Source: Entamoeba invadens IP1 (lineage: Eukaryota > Evosea > Mastigamoebida > Endamoebidae). From it: a stretch of 64,000 nt of DNA. Below are positions 1 through 9,238 of this stretch, piece after piece. Where the stretch lies: NCBI RefSeq assembly GCF_000330505.1, contig NW_004443648.1, forward strand, positions 549,479 through 613,478, read 5' to 3'. Under the pieces are notes generated by a model. It searched no databases, was not told the origin of the DNA, and saw only the letters and a list, made by a program, of their open reading frames with translations. Within the stretch, counting starts at the first letter, position 1; each line of letters opens with the position of its first letter. The position numbers and the translations under genes were made by a program.

Positions 1-321
1 CTTCGTCTTTTCGTACTCGTCAATCTTCCGTCTCTCATTTTTAAGATTTTCAATCTTTTCGATCATCTCATTTTTCGTCACCTCGGAACGACACGACTGA
101 AGAGCGTTCTCCATCCGAGTTTTTAGGTTTTCCACTTTTGAGATTAAACGCGAGACCTTAAGTTTTAAACTGGCCTTTTTCATCGAAAACATCTTATTTA
201 CACGCTCATCGATCTCGTTGATCAGGTCTGTTGAGACCGGAATGTCAATTATGTCATATTTTATACTGTCGTCTACCTTCCCAAGAACACTGAAAATTAC
301 AAAAAACACCAAAATCGGCAT
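1..321 (-). CDS. Secreted coiled-coil protein, N-terminal part (runs off window)
   Basis: An open frame reads from the ATG at 321 to the left edge (107 codons, no stop), so the C-terminus is missing. Residues 1-15 (MPILVFFVIFSVLGK) look like a signal peptide. From about residue 40 the protein is rich in Lys, Glu, Leu and Ile with heptad-like spacing, ending in a charged coiled-coil stretch (residues 80-107) with one Cys near 77. I do not recognise the family. It resembles in design, but not visibly in sequence, the secreted Lys-rich protein at 47979. Secretion is inferred from the leader only. Confidence 0.6.
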   Translation of the reverse strand, partial: MPILVFFVIFSVLGKVDDSIKYDIIDIPVSTDLINEIDERVNKMFSMKKASLKLKVSRLISKVENLKTRMENALQSCRSEVTKNEMIEKIENLKNERRKIDEYEKTK

Positions 322-640
322 GACTTTGGAAATACACTATGATTTTTAAGTTCAATCTTTTTATTTTTATTCTTTTTTATTATAACAGGATGATTTTTCG
401 AATTTCTTTTTGAAGGACAGAATAGATTTTGTTATTAATATTGTTATTAAAATGTTATAGGATTGTTGTTGAGAGAGTTTGATTCAATCTTAAAATGTTG
501 AGATTGAGATGTGTTGGAACGTAAACGCAAATATGGTATTTAAGTCTAGGGTGTATGTTTTGTTAAAGCAAAGCGCTGAGTAAATGGAAAGGCAAACAAA
601 AGATTAAACAAATAAAAAAGACAGGCATTGAAAAAAAGAA

Positions 641-796
641 CTAAAAAAGGCATATTGAGATTGGATGTTTGACTTCTTCCTCCTCATTTTTTGCTTGATA
701 ATAGCGTTTGCAGCGTTCATTGCATTTTTCGCGTTCATGGGGTGGCTTGCCAGACGATAAGTCTTTGAGCATTTTGGTAATTGATTTTTTCTTCAT
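641..796 (-). CDS. Small charged protein, 51 aa (tentative)
   Basis: The frame from the ATG at 796 to TAG at 641 encodes a highly charged 51-residue protein with a Lys-rich start, the segment HEREKCNERCKRYYQ (containing a CX3C pair) and a run of four Glu. Base composition is clearly less AT-rich than the flanks, which supports coding. The frame is open for ten codons above the ATG, to a TAA, so the 5' end could also be an exon. The opposite strand carries a 32-residue hydrophobic frame (665..760); its Phe/Leu/Ile composition is what one expects from the complement of Lys/Glu codons, so I prefer the minus strand. No family recognised. Confidence 0.35.
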   Translation of the reverse strand: MKKKSITKMLKDLSSGKPPHEREKCNERCKRYYQAKNEEEEVKHPISICLF

Positions 797-1552
797 ATGA
801 ACTAAATTAGAACCGTCTTCTTCAAGTTGTTATGTTAAAAATATTAAGCAAAACGTTTTATATTTATTAGAGACAATAATCGAAATCAAATGTTCAATTA
901 GAAAAATTTTTCTTAAATTGATCTTATTTTTATTATTTTGAACTATTAAATAATTTCCAATCAAATAGAAATGTTATCAATGTTAAATGATAAATTTTAA
1001 TCAAGATTGTTTTATATATTTTTTCCAATTTTTTAAAATAATTCGATATTCTAATTATATTTATAATTAATAATATAATTAATAATAATCAATTAGTACA
1101 AAATGATTAGATATACAAATAGTAAATATTATTATTTTTAATTTAAAACAATTAAAAAATTATTTGTTATAAAATCAACTATTTTTTTATTATTATAGAT
1201 TTGTAAATTAAACAAAAACAAATTATTATTCGCCATTTAAAACAACAATAAAAAAATGGTTTTTAGTTTTTCAACTATTTTTAATAGTTTTAATTTTACT
1301 TGGTATTAGTTCACAAAAGTCATATTTGGGCAAGATTTTTTTAACTTTATTTGTCCGATAATAATTACTTTTTCTATTTTTTGATTAGTTACAATTATAA
1401 AAAGATTTTTATATAAATAAGTGTGACGTATAGTTTCACAGAATCAAAGAAATAGTTCTCTTACAAAACAAAAATCGTTACTTGTCACTTCTTAACTCCA
1501 CACCCCCCTCCAATTTCATAAATACACACAATCTTGTAACAAACAAACACTA
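797..1552. other. AT-rich spacer, no gene seen
   Basis: About 750 bases of A/T-dominated sequence without a frame that looks coding. The last 120 bases before 1553 hold a TATA-like stretch (tttatataaataag near 1409) followed by C-rich sequence and may be the promoter and leader of the small gene at 1553. Confidence 0.5.
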
Positions 1553-1741
1553 ATGGACAACCAAAGACCTCACCTGGAAAGGATGAAAAAATCCACTGTT
1601 AAGCACCAACTCTTCTTTGATTCTGCTGAATGGTCGGTCTCCTCAGACTTAACATTGACTACTCTCAAGCCTTATTCTTTAAAAGAATCTGTCGAAATCC
1701 CTCCAACCAAGTTTTCTTCTCAGCCAGTCATCCCTGTGTAA
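1553..1741 (+). CDS. Small protein, 62 aa, with endosulfine-like FDS motif (tentative)
   Basis: ATG at 1553 to TAA at 1739-1741 encodes 62 residues with normal amoebal codon use in an otherwise AT-rich area. Residues 20-27 read LFFDSAEW. The endosulfine/ARPP19/Igo family of PP2A-B55 inhibitors has the core FDS[AG]DY, so FDSAEW is close, but the rest of the family signature (Lys-rich helix after the motif) is absent and the protein is shorter than usual. The tail is Ser/Thr/Pro-rich. The function is a guess; the gene call itself rests on composition and an intact frame with an ATG. Confidence 0.4.
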   Translation: MDNQRPHLERMKKSTVKHQLFFDSAEWSVSSDLTLTTLKPYSLKESVEIPPTKFSSQPVIPV

Positions 1742-1861
1742 TGTAATTCAATTGACTTTGTATTAATTCTTCTATCAAATTTACTCGTGACTTCCCACTT
1801 AATTCCCTTCTCCTTGTATACTCAAAATATAAAAACTAAACAATTCAATTCAAAAGCACAC

Positions 1862-3499
1862 TCACTGAAAGCTTAGGAAGTCATCTGCAATGCACTCCTG
1901 ACTCATTGGTACTGTATCTAGAGAAGCTTCCGATTTCTCTCTTGATAATGCTGTTAAACTTTCATCAATTTCTTCTTCTGTTTTATGTTCACTTGCTTTC
2001 CCAGCATTAAGTAATTCATCTAAATACCGAATCTCTTCATTCATATCTATCCATTATATATAGTTTAATTAATTAGTAAGAAACTATAAAAACATACCTT
2101 TGTGTTTCATTTGTATCGTCGACATCATTTGTAACATTTGGTGCTTCTCCGTGTCAGCAGTTCGTCGCAAACCCTCAACTTCATTCGCTATTTCTTTCAC
2201 CGCCTTTTTAAAAGAAGGCACATTGTCTCCCGTCCCAAAGTGAAGGTTCAGTAATTTCTTACTCTCCTCACCTACAAACTCTTCAATGTACCACACCATT
2301 GACACCAATTTCTCGACAAACCCATCAGTCGTGACAAACCACCTGACTAATGCGTCCTCACGCCCCGGTTCAAATTCCTGTGTCGTTAATGCGGTCTACC
2401 TTCAAATCGTTTCTAACAAACCAAAACGTGTTGTTTCCATTGCCGAATGCGATCTCTAAAACTCGCTAACTTCATCTGGTAAAGTGGACCCCATTCAACC
2501 TCAGATGGTGAGATGTACCAATTCACAACGTTGATAAACGTGTCTATCGTCATCTTTTCATTCGCATTTTTCGTTATTGTCGTCCGTAGCTTTTTGATCA
2601 CACAATCAAACACAAAAGCCTCCATCGCCAGGGAGTTTTCCAATGGGTAGTCATAAAATGTGACTTTAAGTATTTGGTAGAGTAAGTACTTTGAAGGGCT
2701 AATAAGTCAATTTAATATAAATAATAATATAAATAATAATATAAATAATAATATAAATAATAATATAAATAATAATATTAGGGTGCGCAACCGAGAATTT
2801 TCTTATCAAAAATTAGTATCGAAAAACGCTAATAAAACGGGTCAATTTTTCTTCCCCGTTTTATTAGCTTTTTTAGATACTAATTTATAATAAGAAAATT
2901 CTCGGTTGCGAAGCCTAAATAATATAAATAATAATATATATTATTAATTATATTATAATTAAATATTCTATTATAACATATAATTAAATAAATAAGAAAA
3001 ACAAACCGACTGTATTTTGTAGTGTCTGAAACAAGTGTTAGAAGGTCATCGAGTAGCTTCACAATTTTTTTGACATCTTTCACGATGTGTTTTGTTTCAT
3101 TCTTGTTGTTAAATTTGTTCCTTCACAATTAAACTTCTTTTCCACTTGATGGAGAGACTTGTTAAATCAACAAACGATGAACCGAATTCTCGACTTCCGA
3201 ATTTTTAACACGATCTGGTTTGCTACGTATTCCAAAAATGCATCAGATTCTTTCAAATAAAACATTTTTGCAAAAATTTCAAAAGAAGAATTGGAGTGGA
3301 ATATATATTCTGGTGAATCGATGTTTGAGACGACTTCTCGTTTCACAATGTAATTGATGAGTTCAGGCACCCGTTCGTTCTCTCCAAAAAACGAGACTAT
3401 CGATTGTGTCGTTTTCATATTATTTTCGTCTCCCATAGATATATGTATTAACGTTCTTATAACACCTTCTGGAATGTCATTATTCAAAGGCATTAACAT
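1862..3499 (-). CDS. RasGAP-like protein, five exons, degenerate arginine finger
   Basis: Exons 3499..3176, 3101..3007, 2698..2422, 2377..2098 and 2046..1862 join in frame to 386 residues from the ATG at 3499. The first exon has the helix pattern of a Ras GTPase-activating domain: ELINYIVKREV, then IFHSNSSFEIFAKMF where active GAPs have LFRxNS. The finger Arg is replaced by His, and the later segment AMEAFVFDCVIKKL stands where FLFLRFICPAI is expected. It may therefore bind Ras without stimulating hydrolysis. The C-terminal 150 residues are helical and acidic. Donors are GTTTGT except the last (GTATGT); the first acceptor (AAG) is the least certain. The largest intron (2699..3006) contains a microsatellite and a hairpin mobile element. 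GAP-like sequence also continues upstream of the ATG but in broken frames, so the true start may lie further 5' or the gene may be decaying. Confidence 0.5.
2713..2779. repeat. AT microsatellite, 12-base unit
   Basis: About five tandem copies of ataaataataat lie inside the big intron of the RasGAP-like gene. Similar AT repeats resume right after the mobile element at 2916, so the element appears to have landed in the microsatellite. Confidence 0.8.
2781..2915. mobile_element. Foldback MITE (135 bp) in an intron
   Basis: The left end gggtgcgcaaccgagaattt is matched as an inverted copy at the right end (reverse complement begins ggcttcgcaaccgagaattt). The match continues with few differences for about 58 bases per arm, so nearly the whole element is one hairpin. 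A TA dinucleotide sits on both sides (2779-2780 and 2916-2917), as expected for TA-target transposons. There is no coding capacity. It lies in the intron 2699..3006 of the RasGAP-like gene, where splicing would remove it. Confidence 0.7.
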
Positions 3500-3504
3500 C
3501 TATT

Positions 3505-3740
3505 CGTCATTTTTTACCTTTTTGTTTCTTCTCCAATTTTCTCTTTTTGAATAACATGAATTTTCTTTCTCCTCCCACTTCCGTGTTCGTCTTTAACTCG
3601 CATTGTAACTCTAATAACTCAACAAACCGCATGCCATATATTCCGAACACCAAGATAACTCGCTCCCCGTGGTGAAGTTTTCGTCATACACGTGCTCGAC
3701 CGGAAGAGTCGAGACATCCGTTGGTTCACTTTGAGTGTAT
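3505..3740 (-). pseudogene. Broken 5' extension of the RasGAP-like gene
   Basis: On the minus strand a frame reads RVILVFGIYGMRFVELLELQ and then a Lys-rich stretch before a TGA at about 3507. It has no ATG in a usable place. Further upstream another frame contains LPVEHVYDENFTT and would continue into the first only with one extra base in the G run near 3670. The helical pattern resembles the N-terminal helices of GAP domains, so this looks like the start of the downstream gene disrupted by at least two frame breaks, or a region of sequencing error. An intron that repairs the frame was not found. Confidence 0.35.
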
Positions 3741-3906
3741 ACATACTGTCTTTTCAAGTTTTATTTATATAAACTAGAGATATCTAGTATTGATACTATT
3801 ATTATTAGATATCTGAAATATCGTATTTATACTATATATATAGTATTATTTATAGTATTGGAGAGTAGATACAATAACAAAGAAATAATTCCAATTCATA
3901 AACACT

Positions 3907-4913
3907 TCAAAAATTGAGCACCTCAAAGCCTTTGATATTCTCCGTTGAATTCATTTCTCGCGCTATAACCTTCTCCTTCCCCATATTAAAAGTCATCCTC
4001 ACAACTTCGCAGTCGCTCTTGTTTTCGCACATCATCCCAAACACAAACGAGTTATCCAATTCGTCAAAATTTGCTTCAAAAATGGGTCTGTTAAAATACC
4101 CAACCTCGCTTGCGTCTTGTACGAAGTGTGGGTCTAAAAAGAAGACCCTTTTTTCTTGGACTCCAAAGCAGTAAATAGCGGCGTCGCCAATACCAGCCAC
4201 AAACCCTCTGCTTTGTGGTAAGAAGCTTGTAGTTTGGATGAAATTTCTTTCGGACTTAGTAACGATTCGAGGGATGAAGAGGAGTGTCGGTTGAGTGACT
4301 TCAGGGATATATTCGGTACACATTAACACATCAAACGTTCTCTTCTCCCAAAAGTTGTACAAGTCTCTGTCATTCAGTGTATTTCATTGATAAGAAGTTA
4401 AACAAACGCAACAGCAGTAGCACATGTAGAAGGTGGAAGGAAGTTAGTACCTGTTGGGTTGTGTTTGATAATAGCGTCTTGGATGTATATATTGTGTATT
4501 GACAATACTGACGACTCCTTATCGAAGACAAGTTGTTTCGCGTTGTTTTTTATTGCGATGTGGTCGTGGGAGGTATACTCCGGGTGAAAGCTTTTGTCGA
4601 GATATACCACTATCGAGTTCACAAGAAGCATTTGAACCGATCGAATGGCACACCCCCATCCAGCGTCTGAAGTTAAATATGTGTGTCCTAGTGTGGCGTA
4701 TTTTTGTCTGTAAGTGATGGTGATCAAGTCGTGTATGCGATGAGCTGCATCAGCAAAAGAAAGTTCCGAAGGAGTGTCGTGAGTGTAAGATAATCCAAAG
4801 ATGAAGACAGGATGGGTAATATCAAAAGGTTTCAGTGGGTGGAAATTGTGAGAAGAAAATGAATTATAGAAGTAAGACCCCACATTGTAACTCAATTGTC
4901 TAATGTATTCCAT
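3907..4913 (-). CDS. ATG4: ATG4-family cysteine protease (autophagy)
   Basis: Exons 4913..4408 and 4366..3907 join across a 41-base intron (GTTTGT...CAG) to 321 residues. ATG4 cleaves the C-terminus of ATG8 and removes it from lipid, in the cytosol. The catalytic Cys is in TSDAGWGCAIRS (Cys88), and the Asp/His pair is in FFLDPHFVQ (Asp247, His249), preceded by the glycine-rich loop GFVAGIGDAA. The spacing and the GWGC and LDPH motifs are those of the C54 peptidase family; the protein is slightly shorter than yeast and human forms. A TATA-like ACTATAAAAG sits 6-15 bases before the ATG, so the leader must be extremely short. Confidence 0.88.
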
Positions 4914-4918
4914 TCTCT

Positions 4919-4928
4919 CTTTTATAGT
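4919..4928 (-). promoter_or_regulatory. TATA-like box of ATG4
   Basis: ACTATAAAAG on the minus strand just ahead of the ATG at 4913. The same ACTATAAA core precedes several other genes in the window. Confidence 0.4.
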
Positions 4929-5291
4929 TTTAAACTAAGTTCTTTGTGCTTTTTGAAGCATTTTAAAAAAACTATAATTTATAATATATGAATTATATAA
5001 TAATAATTTGAGTTTACTTCGATTTCGTAGAAATAAGAACATGAGTGAAATAACTTTAAAAAATTAAATTATTAACATCATCAATATACTAAAATAATAT
5101 TATAATTAAACCAATAAATTATTATAATATATTTTTTAATTTTTTTATTACTATTTATTGTTTTTGCATTAAATATTATTATAATAATAATAGTAATATT
5201 ATTATTTATAATTTATAATACAGTAATTCGAAGTTAAGCTTCAATAGTACCATAACTAGTAATTATAGGAACAACTTAATTCAAAAGTTTA
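4929..5291. other. Divergent AT-rich spacer
   Basis: Intergenic region between the divergently transcribed ATG4 gene and the gene at 5292. Only A/T runs and short direct repeats of attata type are seen. Confidence 0.5.
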
Positions 5292-6479
5292 ATGTCAACA
5301 CCAAAGGAAGTGTTGAAAGTCTCACCAAAACTTTATGGATGTTGTAAAGGTATAACAGACCCTTCACAACTTCTCCTTCATCGAATTATGGAACATTCAA
5401 ATATTGACAGACAACAGTATATCCTTCCGACAGTACCTCCAGAAAAATCATTTTCGAATGACGACGTATCTCCACCGATTCCTGGCGTTATTTTAGACAC
5501 GTTAAATTACTTTCCGGAGTTGATTATAGCGGACTGTTATGGGAATCGGTCGCACACCGTAGTTGAACTTATGATTGATTCCGACGACAAAGAAGAAGTT
5601 AAGCAGAATTTCAAAGACCTTTTTGTCGATATGAGTACCGTTGAAAGCGAGTCTCGATTAACATTGAACGACGAGAAATTCACATTTGTGTTATTTGATT
5701 ATGAAGAGAAGCGAGCGGAAATGTGGAAGTTCTTCTCTTCACTTATTAAGAAAAGTCGGGAGGTCGACCTTCTTCGTACGAACATTTTGTCTGTTCTCAC
5801 TCTCAATGGGTTTGAAAATCCATCTTTTTATAGTACCTGTTTTGTTCTTAATTTTTTGTTCACAGAAGGTTTTCTGAGAAGTTCTTGTCAACACTTTGGA
5901 TCGTCCACTCATATTTGTTCGTCGTGTTTAGAAACTATTGCAAAACATATCACTCAAGTCGGGCAGATTCGTTTCGACGTGGATTTCTTAACGTTTTATA
6001 TTAATTCTATTAATAATACGAATTATAAACCAACTAAAAATGACATCTCTCCATTCGAACTTTTTGTGAAAAACACGTTTTGTCATTTGGAGACAGAAAA
6101 GAAAAATGAAATCCAAAATTACTTTGCAATGGAACTCTTCTCTTTTTATAACGGACAACCACTCACAAAAACAAATACTTTGTGTTTTTATAATCTCCCA
6201 ATTAACTCATCGTTGGACTTGTTTTTGAATTTGACTAATGGACTTCAAAAAACTCTGATGCTCTTTTATAACACAGCACTTTTTGGGGCGAAGAAAGGAC
6301 TTTCGTTTTGTTTCATCAAATTTTCAATGAGGGAAGACATGGGCATAGTTATTAATAGAATTAAACAGTCTAATGGCGGGATACAACAAATTGATTGGAT
6401 TCAATTCAACGACGGGATTTTTAAAAAGAGATTGAACGGCGCTTTATTCTTCAATTCCGCACGAGAGATGATTTATTGA
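5292..6479 (+). CDS. Unrecognised 395-residue protein
   Basis: Intact frame from the ATG at 5292 to TGA at 6477-6479 with coding-like composition. The protein is soluble, without a signal peptide or membrane segment. It has several Cys (CCKG at 17-20; HICSSCLETI near 216) and alternating helix and strand segments in the second half. A Pro/Asp-rich region lies near residues 45-65. I do not recognise a domain. It stands alone, divergent from ATG4 and upstream of another unknown gene in the same direction. Confidence 0.75.
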   Translation: MSTPKEVLKVSPKLYGCCKGITDPSQLLLHRIMEHSNIDRQQYILPTVPPEKSFSNDDVSPPIPGVILDTLNYFPELIIADCYGNRSHTVVELMIDSDDKEEVKQNFKDLFVDMSTVESESRLTLNDEKFTFVLFDYEEKRAEMWKFFSSLIKKSREVDLLRTNILSVLTLNGFENPSFYSTCFVLNFLFTEGFLRSSCQHFGSSTHICSSCLETIAKHITQVGQIRFDVDFLTFYINSINNTNYKPTKNDISPFELFVKNTFCHLETEKKNEIQNYFAMELFSFYNGQPLTKTNTLCFYNLPINSSLDLFLNLTNGLQKTLMLFYNTALFGAKKGLSFCFIKFSMREDMGIVINRIKQSNGGIQQIDWIQFNDGIFKKRLNGALFFNSAREMIY

Positions 6480-6632
6480 GGTATTTATGCTGTTTAATTA
6501 AAAATCAAACATGATACTATTATAAATAATACAGTAATAAGAACTCAATTCATACTAATACCATAATAATATATGTTATTAATAAAATTTACAATAAAAC
6601 TAATACAGAAAATAAAACTGAAAAGTCACATA

Positions 6633-7628
6633 ATGAATCATGCCGAAATTCAACTTCTCAAACGAAAATTTGATATGTTGCCAAGTTGTCAAATCTACAA
6701 AGATTATGAAATCACAGACGACACATTGCTGGAGATAAAACCACTTTCAAAAAAAGTCGGAGACGTCTACGACGTCGATGAAGACTTTGATGAAGGGTTT
6801 CTGACTCAACCAAAACTCGTTGAGGAAAACAAAACAGAAGATACGGAGATCCTCGACTCGCCGTTCAAAAAAGATAACAAAACGTTCTCAACTATTTCAG
6901 ACAAAATCCTGTTGGAACCAGTCAAATATACACAACGTACAAAGGCGAATACAATGTCTGCATTTGTTACTTCAACGGATGGGAAAGCTCAACCACTTAC
7001 TAATTCTATATTACCTCCCCAACAAAACTCTATCTTCAATATTAATCAACAAAACACACCTTTGTCCGCACAAAACTATTTCACAACTTCTACTAATAAT
7101 AGTATGGATACGACTAACATATTACAACATAATAATGTACCACTCTTCACTCAAAAAACTATACCACTCCAAAAAGTCGAAAAGACTGAGAAAACGGCTA
7201 CAGTACCTGCACATCAATCACCTTTGCAAGAAGGCCAATTGAAACAAAAACTCACAAAACCAAGAAGATCAAAAACGGAAAGAATGAACAAATTGGAGTT
7301 CTCATCTCCAAAGTCTTTGCCAAAGAAAAAGTCGGAATCACCAAGCAAAGCGCAAAAAGGAAAACGAAAAAGCGCGCAACAATTTTCGCCAATCCAAATG
7401 TCATCAACAACACCACAAATGAAAGTAACTTCCCTCAACGTCCCCATACAAACAGATTTAATTGACGTTGATGATGTCGATAAAAACTCTGTGATTGTGA
7501 ATGATAATGGAACAGTTGAAGCTATTGACATTGATGAAATTAATAAATTCAATCAAATTGAAGATGATAGAGCAAATGATTTGACTGAATTACTTGGGGA
7601 AGAGATCCACACTTCTATGATTAACTGA
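6633..7628 (+). CDS. Low-complexity, probably nuclear protein, 331 aa
   Basis: The first ATG giving a sensible N-terminus is at 6633 (MNHAEIQLLKRKF); a frame open further upstream is AT-rich and unlikely. The middle is rich in Gln, Asn, Thr and Ser (roughly residues 100-200) and is followed by a basic Lys/Arg/Ser/Pro patch (about 215-255, with KPRRSKTERMNK and KKKSESPSK) that looks like a nuclear localisation signal. The C-terminus is acidic (DDVDKNSVIV to the end). No folded domain is recognised. A nuclear regulatory role is only suggested by composition. Confidence 0.65.
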   Translation: MNHAEIQLLKRKFDMLPSCQIYKDYEITDDTLLEIKPLSKKVGDVYDVDEDFDEGFLTQPKLVEENKTEDTEILDSPFKKDNKTFSTISDKILLEPVKYTQRTKANTMSAFVTSTDGKAQPLTNSILPPQQNSIFNINQQNTPLSAQNYFTTSTNNSMDTTNILQHNNVPLFTQKTIPLQKVEKTEKTATVPAHQSPLQEGQLKQKLTKPRRSKTERMNKLEFSSPKSLPKKKSESPSKAQKGKRKSAQQFSPIQMSSTTPQMKVTSLNVPIQTDLIDVDDVDKNSVIVNDNGTVEAIDIDEINKFNQIEDDRANDLTELLGEEIHTSMIN

Positions 7629-7689
7629 TTGTTATATGATATATACGATATTATATACGGAAGAAGAGAATTGATAATACTCAATCAAT

Positions 7690-8862
7690 TTACTGAAGCA
7701 TCGATGTGCTCAATGTTGTTATTCTAAGCCCAGTCTCCATTTCCATCAACACTTTTCCACTTCTACTCACTATGCAAAGTTTTCCACTACTAAATCCGAC
7801 GGCATATCCAACCCAGTCGTCGATTAAAATCATCTCCACTCCTCGAATTCTCCCATCTGCGATTTTGATCTTCTTTGTGTGTGGGAAACTTCCATCGTCA
7901 ACACTTTCTTCACTCGAACTGTCATTTTCTTCTTCTTCAATTTCTTCCATCTTTTCTTCTTCGTCATCGGCTTCTTCATTCATTCGAATGTCTTTGGATT
8001 CTTCTTCATGTAACTCGACTTCACTACTTTCTTTCTCGTCATCTTTGTGTTCAACTTCTTCTTCTTTCACTTCCTTTTCGGTCTCTGGACCTGCTTCGGG
8101 TGACGTATTTTGTTCTGAGGGTTTTTCATTGTTTTCGTCGTGTTGGGGCTCTTTGGGGGCGTCTTGTTTTTCTTTCTTTTCAGCAAAGTTCCACGAAAAG
8201 ACATCCCCCTTCTCGGTGCCGGCAACAAGAATGTCACTGAGTGATGACATTGTTCTTACTTTATCGCGTTCACCGCATTTCAGAGTTTGGATCTCCTCGA
8301 ATTTTCTGTTGTATATGTGGACGGTGTCTTTCTCTGATATAGCGATGTATTTATTCAGTCCGATCCACGCAACACCCTCGGCAGCAAACTTCAATTTTCT
8401 CTGGAAAACCACCGTGGCTTTCAAAGTGTTTATAACACTCAGACCCTCTTTCCCAATACACAATGCTATTTTGCCAGTAGAATCGACAGCCAAATCTTCG
8501 ATTCTCTTCATCACATATGTTTTATTGAATATGACAATTTTGTCTCTGTTGATTGAGTAAGTGGTTAAATACCCATCACTCGATGCACAGTACAACTTTT
8601 TGTCTTGTAATACGACTCGGACAACAGGACCACTGAAATCTAATAATGTTGAAACTTCCCTCTTCTTTGCTAAATCGTACACTTTAACGTACTCCTCAGA
8701 CCCACCAAGAGCCAAAAATTGTGGCGAAACAGTTATCGTCTTGATACATGTGTCCTGTACTTTAAAGCCAAATGTTTGTTTCGATTTGACCACTCCATCT
8801 ACTCGGTGAAATTCCCACCCAGCTAAGAAACCATCGTAAGACCCTATTGTTACTATACTCAT
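7690..8862 (-). CDS. MAK11: WD-repeat protein of the MAK11/PAK1IP1 type
   Basis: 390 residues. The N-terminal GSYDGFLAGWEF matches the start of the MAK11/PAK1IP1 propeller, and ALGGSEEYVKVYDL matches its second blade. Further WD-like strands run to residue 226. An acidic insert (about 228-325, Glu/Asp/Ser-rich) interrupts the propeller before the last strands (GRIRGVEMILIDDWVGYAVG). In yeast MAK11 acts in 60S ribosomal subunit assembly with Rlp24; the same role is inferred here. The insert is larger than in relatives I know and may mimic nucleolar acidic tails. It is convergent with the unknown gene at 6633. Confidence 0.65.
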   Translation of the reverse strand: MSIVTIGSYDGFLAGWEFHRVDGVVKSKQTFGFKVQDTCIKTITVSPQFLALGGSEEYVKVYDLAKKREVSTLLDFSGPVVRVVLQDKKLYCASSDGYLTTYSINRDKIVIFNKTYVMKRIEDLAVDSTGKIALCIGKEGLSVINTLKATVVFQRKLKFAAEGVAWIGLNKYIAISEKDTVHIYNRKFEEIQTLKCGERDKVRTMSSLSDILVAGTEKGDVFSWNFAEKKEKQDAPKEPQHDENNEKPSEQNTSPEAGPETEKEVKEEEVEHKDDEKESSEVELHEEESKDIRMNEEADDEEEKMEEIEEEENDSSSEESVDDGSFPHTKKIKIADGRIRGVEMILIDDWVGYAVGFSSGKLCIVSRSGKVLMEMETGLRITTLSTSMLQ

Positions 8863-8884
8863 GATTTTATAGTTCTTTTAATGA

Positions 8885-8895
8885 CTTTTTATAGT
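8885..8895 (-). promoter_or_regulatory. TATA-like box with GAAC element, MAK11 gene
   Basis: ACTATAAAAAG on the minus strand about 25-33 bases before the ATG at 8862, followed by AAAGAACT, which contains the Entamoeba GAAC core element, and by a second ACTATAAAA adjoining the ATG. Confidence 0.45.
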
Positions 8896-9238
8896 TTCCT
8901 GCTTTTTCTTGTGTTGAGGGTTAAGGGATTGTTTTTTATTCAAAAAGTAGCTCATTTTTATCCCAAATCAACAAATAATTTATTGATTAATTATAATATT
9001 TTTTTTAACAAGAAATGAATTAATGAGATGAACTATATTTTTATTTTAAATTAGTTAATCAGATAAAAAAATTATAAATATATTAATGTTTTACTATATA
9101 TGACTTGATATTGTAAAATAGTATGATGAACTATAATGTATTTTAAAAAAAGTTTTCATGATAAATTTATCAAAATATGAGTTATTATATACATTAGATT
9201 GTTATTAGTTTAAATGAACTAGACATTTTAAAGGAGGA
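8896..9238. other. AT-rich divergent spacer
   Basis: Spacer between the MAK11 gene and the propeller gene on the other strand. No further feature is seen. Confidence 0.5.

Noticed and set aside
3505..3525. An 18-base GT...AG segment that might be a micro-intron in the RasGAP-like gene
   Set aside because: Removing it does not restore the frame, and all other introns here are 39 bases or longer.
7706..8560. Long plus-strand frame of 284 codons
   Set aside because: It is the Ser/Phe/Leu-rich complement of the acidic MAK11 gene and has no homology pattern.
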